Assembly (NCBI GenBank): GCA_934293375.1
Contig: CAKQYS010000007.1
Location: 62,001 to 126,000 of the forward strand
Direction: 5' to 3'
Length of the DNA stretch: 64,000 nt
Source of the DNA: an uncultured Lachnospiraceae bacterium
GTDB taxonomy: Bacteria; Bacillota; Clostridia; Lachnospirales; Lachnospiraceae
This document shows, piece after piece, positions 50,999 to 59,473 of this stretch. Position numbers and translations under genes: made by a program. The notes beneath the pieces are model-generated. The model was not told where the DNA came from. It saw nothing but the letters and a program-made list of their open reading frames with translations, and searched no databases. How positions within the stretch are numbered: position 1 is the stretch's first letter; each line of letters begins with the position of its first letter.

Positions 50999-51032
50999 CT
51001 CTATCGATCTCCTTTCTATGTCAATATTGCAT

Positions 51033-51247
51033 TAGACAATTGCGAAACTCTCAATTACGATTGCGACTATGTGCATATTGCATAATGTATAAGCAGGTAC
51101 TTGAAGAACGCCGGTTCTTAACGAAGTCAAGCTACGCATTGACTGAGTTTAGCACCGCTGCGTGATGAAGTAGCGAGAGCGTGCCTGCGATACATTGTGC
51201 AATATGCACATAACATCAACATCTTCAAGGAGTTTCGCAATTGTCTA
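51033..51247. mobile_element. MITE-like palindromic element between the DNA-repair pair
   Basis: Perfect 18-base terminal inverted repeats TAGACAATTGCGAAACTC (51033-51050) and its complement (51230-51247) bracket a second pair of about 33-base arms (51068-51100 and 51181-51212, 4 differences) that begin TATGTGCATATTGCA. The middle (51101-51180) contains a GAAC-GCCG-GTTC hairpin. It has no coding capacity of its own. It supplies the last codons and stop of the upstream radical SAM gene. I believe similar repeats occur in other Lachnospiraceae, but this was not searched. Confidence 0.8.
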
Positions 51248-52655
51248 TCAATATCGTATTTTGATCATCAAACAACGATAACTGTCTATATTGTAAGCCC
51301 ACATCTTTTGCTGCCGCTTCAACCGACGGCTTCGATGATGCCAGCAGATTAGATAAAATATACTCCTCCGACAACTGCATAGGATACATCAACCTGCCAT
51401 TACAAGTAATAAAATAAATCGCACGCTTCAATACCACACCCATCTTTTTAAGATCCGGATACTCCAAAACCGCAGTCCTGCGCGCCCTCACAATTCTTCT
51501 CGCACTATTCACACCGATACCCGGTACCCGCAGCAGAGTCTGATAATCTGCCTTCATAATCTCTACCGGGAACTGATCCAGATGCCGCATCGCCCAGTCA
51601 CACTTCGGATCCAGAAACACATTAAAATTCGGTTGCGACTCCGATAACAGCTCATCCACCTGAAAGTGATAAAACCGCATCAGAAAATCGGCCTGATACA
51701 ATCTGTGTTCCCGAAGCAGCGGCGGTCCGGATATCGGCATCGGCAAGGTTGTGTCTTCAGTCACATTACAAAAAGCAGAATAAAACACACGCTTCATCTG
51801 AAACTGCTTATATAGGCCTTCTGACACCTTCATGATCTGATAATCACTCTCCGGCGTTGCACCAATGATCATCTGTGTACTCTGTCCTGCCGGTGCAAAT
51901 GTCTTTCGTCTGTGATGCTGTCTCATCTCCGGTAGATAGATCCCATGAGATTCCCGTTCGGAACGCAGTTCCCTTCTATATCTGTCACCGTACTTCTGCT
52001 GTCCCGATGGTATCGCATAGCTCTCATTCACAGCATTATGTAGCAGCTGGATCTGCCGCATCGGTTTCAACAATGTCTGACGATTCTTATTGGGGGCAAG
52101 TGCCCGCAGACCATCCCCTGTAGGAAGTTCCAGATTCACGCTCATTCTGTCTGCCAGATAACCCGTTGCCTCAATCAGTTCCGGTGGGGCTCCGGGAATC
52201 GCCTTCACATGAATATATCCCTGAAATCCGTGTACATTACGAAGCAGATAGACTGTGTGGTAGATATCTTCCATTGCAACAAGGGGGCTGATCCGAATGC
52301 CCGATGACAAAAATAAACCTTCTATATAATTCCGACGGTAAAACTCCATCACCAGCCGGCACACCTCCTCCGGGGTGAATGTTGCGCGCACAACATCATC
52401 CCGATTGCAGTTATTTGCGCAATATCTGCAGTTAAATATGCATTCATTCGTCATCAGGATCTTAAGAAGCGAAATACATCTGCCATCACCTGCAAATGCA
52501 TGACAGATACCGGCAGAAATACAGTTTCCCATAGCGCCTGCCCGACCTTTGCGATCTACGCCGCTTGAAGTACATGCCACATCATATTTCGCTGCATCTC
52601 CTAATATCTGAAGCTTCTGCATCAAATTCATATTCTTCTCTATCAACATATCCAT
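51225..52655 (-). CDS. TIGR03916 putative DNA modification/repair radical SAM protein
   Basis: The 476-residue protein carries the radical SAM cluster CIFNCRYC (Cys 72, 76, 79; CxxxCxxC) and further cysteines before and after (NCISAGIC, ANNCN). A C-terminal helix-hairpin-helix DNA-binding motif LLRVPGIGVNSARRIVRARR lies at about residues 385-405. It is thought to act in DNA repair or modification with the TIGR03915 protein downstream. The final seven residues (IDNCETP) and stop codon come from the palindromic element at 51033-51247. ATG 52655 is used; ATG 52649 is equally possible. Two LexA-like boxes overlap its promoter. Confidence 0.92.
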   Translation of the reverse strand: MDMLIEKNMNLMQKLQILGDAAKYDVACTSSGVDRKGRAGAMGNCISAGICHAFAGDGRCISLLKILMTNECIFNCRYCANNCNRDDVVRATFTPEEVCRLVMEFYRRNYIEGLFLSSGIRISPLVAMEDIYHTVYLLRNVHGFQGYIHVKAIPGAPPELIEATGYLADRMSVNLELPTGDGLRALAPNKNRQTLLKPMRQIQLLHNAVNESYAIPSGQQKYGDRYRRELRSERESHGIYLPEMRQHHRRKTFAPAGQSTQMIIGATPESDYQIMKVSEGLYKQFQMKRVFYSAFCNVTEDTTLPMPISGPPLLREHRLYQADFLMRFYHFQVDELLSESQPNFNVFLDPKCDWAMRHLDQFPVEIMKADYQTLLRVPGIGVNSARRIVRARRTAVLEYPDLKKMGVVLKRAIYFITCNGRLMYPMQLSEEYILSNLLASSKPSVEAAAKDVGLQYRQLSLFDDQNTILIDNCETP

Positions 52656-52689
52656 ACACCTCGATCAACGCTTCCCATTTCTTATACCA

Positions 52690-52736
52690 GAACATTTGTT
52701 CTTATTTAGAATAGTACATATGTTCGATTGTGTCAA
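52690..52736 (-). promoter_or_regulatory. LexA-controlled promoter of the radical SAM repair gene
   Basis: On the minus strand TTGACA (52736-52731), a 17-base spacer and TATTCT (52713-52708) form the promoter. The spacer contains CGAAC-ATAT-GTAC (52126-type site at 52126+600, that is 52726-52714 read leftward: boxed bases 52714-52726), and GAAC-AAAT-GTTC (52701-52690) covers the start region. Both fit the Gram-positive SOS box GAAC-N4-GTTC, the second one perfectly. Confidence 0.75.
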
Positions 52737-52756
52737 GTGGCAATCTATGCCATAAT
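52728..52756 (+). promoter_or_regulatory. Probable dipeptidase promoter
   Basis: TTGTGT (52728-52733), a 17-base spacer and CATAAT (52751-52756) face rightward and overlap the divergent LexA-controlled promoter at its -35 end. Confidence 0.5.
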
Positions 52757-52797
52757 GAATACAATAAATTTACGGAAACCTTTTGGAGGACACACAG

Positions 52798-53802
52798 ATG
52801 CATTTTGCAGATTTTCATTGTGATACCATATCCGAGCTCTTTCACAGAAAACAGGACATAACACAGACATTAAGGAACAACTCATTGCAGCTTGACGCTG
52901 ACAGATTGTATCACGCAAACTATCTTCTGCAGCATTTTGCGGTTTTTATTGACCGGAAACAGTATGAAAATCCTTACGAGACGGCATTAGATATGCTGGA
53001 TTATTATCAGGAGCAACTATCATTATGCAAAGATATGCTTCATCCGATCTATCAGGCAAAAGATCTTGACACCAGCATAGCCACCCATAAGGTTGGTGCC
53101 ATCGCAACCATTGAAGAAGGGGGGATTCTGGATTTCAATATAGAAAGGCTGGATACCTTGTATGAAAAAGGGGTGCGGCTTTTGACTCTGACATGGAATT
53201 ATGACAACTGTATCGGCTCTCCATCCAATCTATATTATGGTCAGGATGTGTTTCCCACAATTCCCAACACTTCCTATGGTCTGACACCATTTGGGATTGA
53301 AGTAGTACGGCGATGTGAGGAACTGGGCATTCTAGTTGATGTCTCTCATTTATCGGATGCCGGCTTTGTGGATGCAGCCTCATGCACCACCAAGCCATTT
53401 GTTGCCAGCCATTCCTCGGCGAGAGCTCTCTGTCCGCATGTCCGAAACCTCAGTGATGATATGATCCGGACGATTGCAGATCGTGGTGGATTGATCGGCA
53501 TTAATTTCTGTCCCGCATTTGTTGAGCCTGCACCTTCTGGCGTCAACCCGCACATTCAGTGGGCACCATACGGTACCATCCATGCCATTGTCCGGCATAT
53601 CCGGCATGTCTATAACACCGGCGGTCTCGCCTGCCTGTCACTCGGCAGTGATTTTGATGGAATTAACAGATATCTTGAACTGGATGATGTTACCTGCATG
53701 CCACAGCTTTATGAAGCACTAAAAAAGGATGGCTTCCACGAATCTGAAATAGATGCCATCCTTTATCAAAATATGATTCAGTTTTATCGTTATTCACTAT
53801 AA
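52798..53802 (+). CDS. Membrane dipeptidase (peptidase family M19)
   Basis: The 334-residue zinc dipeptidase has the family motifs FHCDT (zinc His/Asp near the start), AIATIEEGG (bridging Glu, about 105), VDVSHLSD (His, about 185), FVASHSSARALCPHVRNLSDD (about 205) and LGSDFDGI (about 288). The enzyme hydrolyses dipeptides, sometimes with D-residues. No signal peptide is seen, so it is probably cytoplasmic despite the family name. ATG 52798 lies 8 bases after TGGAGG. Its 3' end overlaps the convergent luxS gene by 13 bases. Confidence 0.94.
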   Translation: MHFADFHCDTISELFHRKQDITQTLRNNSLQLDADRLYHANYLLQHFAVFIDRKQYENPYETALDMLDYYQEQLSLCKDMLHPIYQAKDLDTSIATHKVGAIATIEEGGILDFNIERLDTLYEKGVRLLTLTWNYDNCIGSPSNLYYGQDVFPTIPNTSYGLTPFGIEVVRRCEELGILVDVSHLSDAGFVDAASCTTKPFVASHSSARALCPHVRNLSDDMIRTIADRGGLIGINFCPAFVEPAPSGVNPHIQWAPYGTIHAIVRHIRHVYNTGGLACLSLGSDFDGINRYLELDDVTCMPQLYEALKKDGFHESEIDAILYQNMIQFYRYSL

Positions 53803-54269
53803 ACCAGACGATCCGGTGTAATATCTGTCAATACCTCACGCACAAATTTTGCTGCCAGATATTTTGCCATCGGCAGATTCATGTCCAGATAATTGCCACA
53901 GTCTCTGGCTGCAGCTCCCGGCACATCTCCTTCAAAATCTGCCATAAACTGATACATTTCCCTCACCAGCTCCACAACATCCTTTGATTCGTAATCCCCG
54001 GCCAGCAGGAGATAAAATCCGGTCCGACATCCCATCGGACCAAAGTATACAACCTTATCCTTGTACACAGGGTGATTGCGCAGGAATGTTGCTCCTAAAT
54101 GCTCCATCGTATGTACTTCTGCCGTATTCATGACCGGCTCGTAGTTCGGTCTGGTCATTCTGATATCAAATGTAGTGACAACCTCTGCTCCGATATGATC
54201 CTTGCGCGATACATATATGCCCGGCAGCAGTGTCAGATGATTCACTGTAAAACTTGCTATTTTCTCCAT
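53790..54269 (-). CDS. luxS: S-ribosylhomocysteine lyase
   Basis: The 159-residue metalloenzyme splits S-ribosylhomocysteine into homocysteine and the AI-2 precursor DPD. Metal ligands are visible in HTMEHLGATFLRN (two His) and ARDCGNYLDM (Cys), and the catalytic cysteine in GPMGCRTGFYL. ATG 54269 follows AAAGGA; the longer frame to 54290 is unlikely. It lies 45 bases after mtnN, so the two steps of SAH recycling are co-expressed. Both enzymes also handle by-products relevant to the polyamine genes elsewhere in the window. Confidence 0.97.
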   Translation of the reverse strand: MEKIASFTVNHLTLLPGIYVSRKDHIGAEVVTTFDIRMTRPNYEPVMNTAEVHTMEHLGATFLRNHPVYKDKVVYFGPMGCRTGFYLLLAGDYESKDVVELVREMYQFMADFEGDVPGAAARDCGNYLDMNLPMAKYLAAKFVREVLTDITPDRLVYSE

Positions 54270-54314
54270 GTCTGCATTCCTTTCAATCATTAAAATGGCT
54301 TCGTCATCGACTTC

Positions 54315-55007
54315 CTATATGTGTAAAATCAGCTCCCGCATCAGTTTCACAGAATTGGCGATCGCCATCGCCTCAAATGCCGGATAATCCATGCTGGCAG
54401 AATGATCTGCCTTATCGGAGATCGCCCGGATCACCAGAAACGGAATATGGTTCACATATGCCGCATGTCCGATTGCAGCGCCTTCCATCTCTGTACATAA
54501 TCCGTCAAATGTAGAAAGAAGCCACTCTTTCTTCTGTCCGTCTGATACAAACTGATCACCACTGACCACTCTGCCCTCATATACGCCAAGATCCGGCAAT
54601 ACCTTTTGACAGGCAGCCTTCGCAGCAGCACGAAGTGATGCATCTGCTTCAAAAGAAAGGGTATCCATTCTAGGGATCTGCCCCAGCGGATATCCAAATG
54701 CCACCGCATCCATATCATGTTCCACCGCATCCGTACACAATACAATATCCCCGATATTGATCTCACTACGCAATGAACCTGCAATTCCGGTGTTGATAAT
54801 ACACCGCACCGAAAATGTATCTGCCAGAATCTGCGTGCAAACCGCCGCATTCACCTTACCGATACCGGAACGCACTACCACAACCTCATGGCCGCCGATC
54901 GTTCCCTGATAAAAATCCATGGATGCCTTTGTGAGTACCTTCACATGCTCCATTTCTTCCTTTAGCTTCGCAACTTCCTCATCCATTGCACCTATAATTC
55001 CAATCAT
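54315..55007 (-). CDS. mtnN: 5'-methylthioadenosine/S-adenosylhomocysteine nucleosidase
   Basis: The 230-residue hydrolase removes adenine from MTA and SAH. Signature features are IGIIGAMDEEVAKL (Glu12 site), NTGIAGSL, the substrate glutamate in EMEGAAIGHAA and the catalytic Asp in RAISDKAD. It feeds luxS directly downstream. MTA is also the by-product of spermidine synthase, so it may serve the SpeD/SpeE-like module at 7245-10697. It is placed 43 bases after phoR. Confidence 0.97.
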   Translation of the reverse strand: MIGIIGAMDEEVAKLKEEMEHVKVLTKASMDFYQGTIGGHEVVVVRSGIGKVNAAVCTQILADTFSVRCIINTGIAGSLRSEINIGDIVLCTDAVEHDMDAVAFGYPLGQIPRMDTLSFEADASLRAAAKAACQKVLPDLGVYEGRVVSGDQFVSDGQKKEWLLSTFDGLCTEMEGAAIGHAAYVNHIPFLVIRAISDKADHSASMDYPAFEAMAIANSVKLMRELILHI

Positions 55008-55049
55008 GTCTGTCTCCTCTCACGAATATCAATATTCTCTGTCAACATC

Positions 55050-56438
55050 TTACATGATTTCTGTTTTCTGTGCAAGCGTATTATCAGGCTCTGTTGTATG
55101 GACCTGCTTCGGATCAAAAGCAAATACGATCGTAATAACGGTTCCCTTGCCTTCTTGGCTTTCCACCTGAATCGTCCCATTATGGTATTCTACTACATGT
55201 TTTACAATGGCCAAGCCTAGCCCTGTTCCGCCGGTCTGTTTAGAATGACTTTTGTCTACACGATAAAACCGCTCGAATATACGATTCTGATGTTCCTCAC
55301 TAATACCAATACCATTATCAGATACCTGGATCATCGGCTGTCCGTGATCATATCCAATCGTAAGCTTCGCATATCCACCCGGATGATTATATTTGATCGC
55401 ATTGGAGCAGAGATTGTACATCACCTCTTCCATCATAACCGGTACAGCCTGCATTCTCACCGGTATACCGGACACCTCAAACATTACCTTGTACTTTCGC
55501 CCCACTGCACTCAGACTGTCCTCCATGTCATGTGCAATATCCAGCAGATTACACGGTTCTTTTTCGATCGCAACTTTTTTCTCATCTAATCTGGAGAGTT
55601 TAATGATATCTTCAACAAGTGCCTGCATTCTGCCTGATTCTGTGTATATTTTATTGGCAAATTCCGGAACATCCTCCGGCTTCACCATGCCATTCATCAT
55701 CAGTTCTGCATATCCGGAAATAGATGTCAGCGGTGTCTTCAGCTCATGCGATACATTTGCTGAAAATTCTCTTCTCAACTGCTCATTTTTGTCCACTTCT
55801 GCGTTGTAATCCCGAATTCTGTGCAACAAAGGCGTGAATTCTTCGTAATCAAAATCCATCGATGGGGCTGATAGATTGATATTATTGATCGGATTCACGA
55901 TCACTCTCGTCATCTTACCCGCCATACTAAGTGCAATGACCAGCACAATTCCTAGTACAAATAAAACAGCAGGAATGAACTGTACCAACATCATATAAAT
56001 GCTTCTGGTTGAACACGATACACGGATCACACTCGCATCCCGTAACCGGACCGCATAGTAAAATGTCTGCATTTCCAGCGTCTCTGACAATCGTGTCTCA
56101 TGTGAATACCCATCCTTCTGCGCAGCTTTCACCTCCGGTCTGTCTTTATGATTTCCCATCACAGCCGGATTCAGTTCATTATCATACAATACGGTTCCAT
56201 CTTCCCGGATCAATGTCACCCGCATAGATGATACCTGGCTTACATCTTCCATATATGCCAAGATCTCATCAGATTGCATATCATTCAAAGCAGATGCAAT
56301 ATATTCCGCCTCATTTTTCACCTCATTTTCTCTCGTTGTATAGAAAAATTCATAAAAAATAAGTCCTGCGATCAATAACACCACCAGCAGAATGCTGCCT
56401 GCAAGTACTGCCATATTCTTAAATATACGTTTCTGCAT
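55050..56438 (-). CDS. phoR: PhoR-type sensor histidine kinase
   Basis: The 462-residue kinase has helix 1 (about 8-30), an external domain (about 31-135), helix 2 (about 140-162), a juxtamembrane HAMP-like segment, a HisKA domain with SANVSHELKTPLTSISGYAELM (His near 235) and an HATPase domain with NLCSNAIKYN, VSDNGIGI and GTGLGLAIVKHV. Ten bases separate it from the response-regulator gene, and nptA lies upstream. Context supports phosphate sensing (PhoR), although the kinase sequence alone would fit other OmpR-class partners too. Confidence 0.9.
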   Translation of the reverse strand: MQKRIFKNMAVLAGSILLVVLLIAGLIFYEFFYTTRENEVKNEAEYIASALNDMQSDEILAYMEDVSQVSSMRVTLIREDGTVLYDNELNPAVMGNHKDRPEVKAAQKDGYSHETRLSETLEMQTFYYAVRLRDASVIRVSCSTRSIYMMLVQFIPAVLFVLGIVLVIALSMAGKMTRVIVNPINNINLSAPSMDFDYEEFTPLLHRIRDYNAEVDKNEQLRREFSANVSHELKTPLTSISGYAELMMNGMVKPEDVPEFANKIYTESGRMQALVEDIIKLSRLDEKKVAIEKEPCNLLDIAHDMEDSLSAVGRKYKVMFEVSGIPVRMQAVPVMMEEVMYNLCSNAIKYNHPGGYAKLTIGYDHGQPMIQVSDNGIGISEEHQNRIFERFYRVDKSHSKQTGGTGLGLAIVKHVVEYHNGTIQVESQEGKGTVITIVFAFDPKQVHTTEPDNTLAQKTEIM

Positions 56439-56447
56439 AACTGCCTC

Positions 56448-57128
56448 CTATTTCATTGACAATTTGTATCCAACACCTCTGACTGTATGAATATACTCCC
56501 CGGCCTCTTTCAGCTTGCCACGAAGAGATCCGATATGCACATCTACCGTACGGCTCTCACCGGCAAAATCAGTATTCCAGACCAGTTCCAAAAGCTTCTC
56601 CCGTGTCAGGACAATATCCCGGTTCTTTAACAGATAATAGAGCAGCTCATATTCCTTATAGGTCAGCAGCACCTGTTCTCCATCAACCGTAACCTCATGT
56701 CTGCCATTATCCATAGTCAAAATGCCGACGGTCAGGATATCATGGATATCGATCCGTTCCACCCGCCTTAACACCGCCTTAATTCTTGATACCAGCTCCA
56801 TCACGCCAAATGGCTTTGTAATGTAATCGTCTGCTCCGGCATCCAGTCCCTTGATCTTATCATACTCAGAATCCTTTGCCGTCAGCATGATCACCGGGAT
56901 CTGCTTATAATCAGGAGACCGCTTCAATGTATCCAGAACATGCAGTCCGTCCTCGTCCGGAAGCATAATATCCAGTATGATCAGATCCGGTGTCACCTTC
57001 TTTAAACCTTCATAGAACTTCTTTGCCACGCAAAATCCGACGGCACCAAATCCCGAATTTTGCAATGCATATAAGACCAGATCCCTGATATTGTCATCAT
57101 CCTCTACAAAATAAATCGTCTTTGCCAT
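56448..57128 (-). CDS. phoB: PhoB/PhoP-type response regulator
   Basis: The 226-residue regulator has a receiver domain (about 1-120; VEDDDN, phospho-acceptor LIILDIMLPDEDG, MLTAKDSE and YITKPFG) and a winged-helix domain (about 130-225; LTYKEYELLYYLLKN, ending HTVRGVGYKLS). It sits between nptA (20 bases) and phoR (9 bases), so the transporter and its regulators share one transcript. The direct repeats at 58895-58934 in front of nptA are candidate binding sites, implying autoregulation. Confidence 0.92.
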   Translation of the reverse strand: MAKTIYFVEDDDNIRDLVLYALQNSGFGAVGFCVAKKFYEGLKKVTPDLIILDIMLPDEDGLHVLDTLKRSPDYKQIPVIMLTAKDSEYDKIKGLDAGADDYITKPFGVMELVSRIKAVLRRVERIDIHDILTVGILTMDNGRHEVTVDGEQVLLTYKEYELLYYLLKNRDIVLTREKLLELVWNTDFAGESRTVDVHIGSLRGKLKEAGEYIHTVRGVGYKLSMK

Positions 57129-57148
57129 CCCTATACTCCCTCCTTTTC

Positions 57149-58825
57149 TTATATCATTTCTATACCGTTTTCTGTCAGTACATAACCGGCCACATTATCC
57201 GCATGGTCTGCCATTCTTTCCAGATTCGATAAAATATTTAAAAATGTTACACCGGATGTCGGCTTGCATAATTCCTGTGATAATCGATCCATATGTTTTC
57301 TTCGCAGTTCAGCCTCCACCTGATCCACCATTTCTTCATAGGACACTGCCTTGGATGCATATTGCCTGTCATTGTTCTCTCTGGCACGCAGTGCATACAC
57401 ACAACTGTTTGTTACAAGTTCCATCAGACCATTTAATTCCTCATAAGCGGCATCTGAAAACCGGATATGATTATCTGTTTTATAAATAGCCAGCTCAGCC
57501 AGATCCTCTGCATGATCTCCCATACGTTCAATATCACTCACGGTATAAAACAGATCCGTAATTGTATTACTCTGTTCCGGACTCAGATCCGTACCATTGA
57601 TTCTGACTAAATAATCCGAGATGTAATGTGCCATCTGGTCAATTGTCTTTTCCTTTGCCTTGACCATCACTGCCTTATCCTTGTCATTTTGCAGGATGGC
57701 ATCAAAGGAAAGCTTGATATTATCATATGCCACCTGTCCCATATGAACAACCTCAAGGGTTGCTTCTTCAATCGCAATCGTAACATTCGTAAGCAGTCTG
57801 TTATCCAGTCTCTGCTTTGTCAATACCAGATCGGCATCCTCATCTGAATCCGCATTGTCTTCCTTCTTATCATGAATGATCATCTCTGACAGTTTCACCA
57901 GCTTGTCTGCAAACGGATACAGGAAGACTGTACAGGTTATATTAAATATACTATGAAATACTGATATTTCCACACTGTTGATCGGTGAAACCGCCAGTCC
58001 CTTATTGATCCAGAATAAAACTGACAGTATCACCGCATAGATTGCGGTACCGATCACATTAAACGATAAGTGGATCACTGCAGCTCTTTTTGCCGTTTTC
58101 TGCGCTCCGATTGAGGAGATCAATGCTGTCACACAGGTTCCGATATTCTGACCCAGTGTAATAAAAAGGGCAGATTTCCATGTCACCATACCATTCATGG
58201 CAAGTGTCTGCAAGATACCTACCGACGCGGATGAACTCTGCATGATCGCTGTTACCACTGTTCCTACCAGAATCGCAAGCAATGGGAATGCACCCATTGT
58301 GGCAAATGCATTTGCAAATACCGGAGAATCCTTATATACGGTAACAGAATCTGACATCAATGACAAGCCTACAAATAACAAACCAAATCCGATCATAATA
58401 TTGCAGATTTCTTTTCTTCGCTGGCTCTTCACCATCAGCATCATAAATGCACCAATACCAATCAGAATTGGGGCAAAAAATTCTGGTTTCAAAAACTGTC
58501 CCCATTCGCTCATGGACACGATCCACGCTGTCACCGTAGTACCGATATTCGCACCCATGATCACGCCCACTGCCTGACTCAGATTCATAATACCGGCATT
58601 TACAAAACCCACCACCATAACGGTAGTTGCTGATGAACTCTGGATAATTGCTGTAATCGCTGCTCCCATCAATACCGCCAGCCATCTCTTTCCGGTCAGC
58701 ACCGCAAGCAGATTTTTCATCTTATCACCTGCAGACTTCTGAAGTCCGTCTGCCATTACATCAAGTCCATACAAAAACATTCCAAGGCCACCAATAAACT
58801 GGGCGATATTTGCTATCAGTTCCAT
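57149..58825 (-). CDS. nptA: Na+/phosphate cotransporter with PhoU-like domain
   Basis: The 558-residue protein has two inverted Na/Pi-cotransporter repeats (about residues 1-150 and 170-310), each with a GAAITAIIQSSSATTVMVVGF or TVVTAIMQSSSASVGILQT signature (the QSSS motif that binds phosphate and sodium). A cytoplasmic PhoU-like helical domain (about 335-558) follows. It imports phosphate at low affinity. It opens the nptA-phoB-phoR transcript, and PhoP-type boxes lie upstream of its promoter. Confidence 0.94.
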   Translation of the reverse strand: MELIANIAQFIGGLGMFLYGLDVMADGLQKSAGDKMKNLLAVLTGKRWLAVLMGAAITAIIQSSSATTVMVVGFVNAGIMNLSQAVGVIMGANIGTTVTAWIVSMSEWGQFLKPEFFAPILIGIGAFMMLMVKSQRRKEICNIMIGFGLLFVGLSLMSDSVTVYKDSPVFANAFATMGAFPLLAILVGTVVTAIMQSSSASVGILQTLAMNGMVTWKSALFITLGQNIGTCVTALISSIGAQKTAKRAAVIHLSFNVIGTAIYAVILSVLFWINKGLAVSPINSVEISVFHSIFNITCTVFLYPFADKLVKLSEMIIHDKKEDNADSDEDADLVLTKQRLDNRLLTNVTIAIEEATLEVVHMGQVAYDNIKLSFDAILQNDKDKAVMVKAKEKTIDQMAHYISDYLVRINGTDLSPEQSNTITDLFYTVSDIERMGDHAEDLAELAIYKTDNHIRFSDAAYEELNGLMELVTNSCVYALRARENNDRQYASKAVSYEEMVDQVEAELRRKHMDRLSQELCKPTSGVTFLNILSNLERMADHADNVAGYVLTENGIEMI

Positions 58826-58894
58826 ATTACCTCCACCTTACATTTCTTATTCTATCTTTTCTTCCTTGTTACAATTGCTACTATAACGAAACAA

Positions 58895-58934
58895 TGTAAA
58901 GTGGATTGTATGTTTTTTGTAAAATCTATGTAAA
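58895..58934 (-). promoter_or_regulatory. PhoP-type box cluster upstream of nptA
   Basis: On the coding strand TTTACA occurs at 58934-58929, 58923-58918 and 58900-58895, with CATACA at 58912-58907. Starts are 11, 11 and 12 bases apart, the helical spacing of PhoP/PhoB dimers. A -10-like TATAGT follows (about 58885-58880) without a proper -35, as expected for an activated promoter. Confidence 0.65.
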
Positions 58935-58957
58935 AAAGAGGGTTCAAAACCCTCTTT
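58932..58957 (-). terminator. Terminator after the SprA-like gene
   Basis: AAAGAGGGTT (58935-58944) pairs with AACCCTCTTT (58948-58957) around CAA. Leftward it is followed by TTTACA, and the T-run merges with the first PhoP-type box. It ends the nadB-nadC-SprA-like transcript at its stop codon. Confidence 0.8.
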
Positions 58958-59439
58958 CATACTGCTGCATCGATATTCTGTCCGGTCAGAAAACTTCCTT
59001 CTAATGTCTTTCTTCCCTGATCATATGGATTGTCTTTGTTGTATTTGATCGTGGTATTTGTAGTACCTCCTGCAACATATGTACGGCCACATTCCGGACA
59101 GACACCGATCCGCAATGTAATACTGGCCGATACCAGCTGGGCATCTGAACCGGCAGTCTTGCTTCTTGCCTCTGCCATATGTTCCTGTTCATGTGCCATC
59201 ACCTTGCCATAAGACTGCCCCGGATCAATATGACCCGGTGTCTTAAACGATACATTCGGATCATCGGATCCATCCACATATTTTCTGTTCTTACATGTCT
59301 GGCATTCTACCGGCTTCACCTGATCCGTGGACAGTCTGGAAGCACTGTCCACATCATTTGCAGTATTGACCGGTGTCACCACACCGATATTGCTGTATGG
59401 TATACTGTATCGATTGCTCATTCCCGCTGCACCTACCAT
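58957..59439 (-). CDS. SprA-like putative metallopeptidase
   Basis: A 160-residue protein without signal peptide or membrane segment. Near residue 83 it has HEQEHMAEA, an HExxH zinc-protease signature, as in the SprA-related family. Two CxxC pairs (CQTCKNRKYVDG near 47 and CPECGRTYVAGG near 113) could bind a second metal. The N-terminal 40 residues are Ser/Asn/Val-rich. Activity is unproven. AGGAAAGGAGG precedes ATG 59439. It is last in the nadB-nadC transcript, although no link to NAD synthesis is apparent. Confidence 0.72.
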   Translation of the reverse strand: MVGAAGMSNRYSIPYSNIGVVTPVNTANDVDSASRLSTDQVKPVECQTCKNRKYVDGSDDPNVSFKTPGHIDPGQSYGKVMAHEQEHMAEARSKTAGSDAQLVSASITLRIGVCPECGRTYVAGGTTNTTIKYNKDNPYDQGRKTLEGSFLTGQNIDAAV

Positions 59440-59473
59440 ATGCGTGCCTCCTTTCCTGCCTGTCGGACATATT

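Noticed and set aside
51106..51117. LexA-like GAAC-GCCG-GTTC inside the palindromic element
   Set aside because: It is part of a hairpin in the element core and not near a promoter; probably chance.
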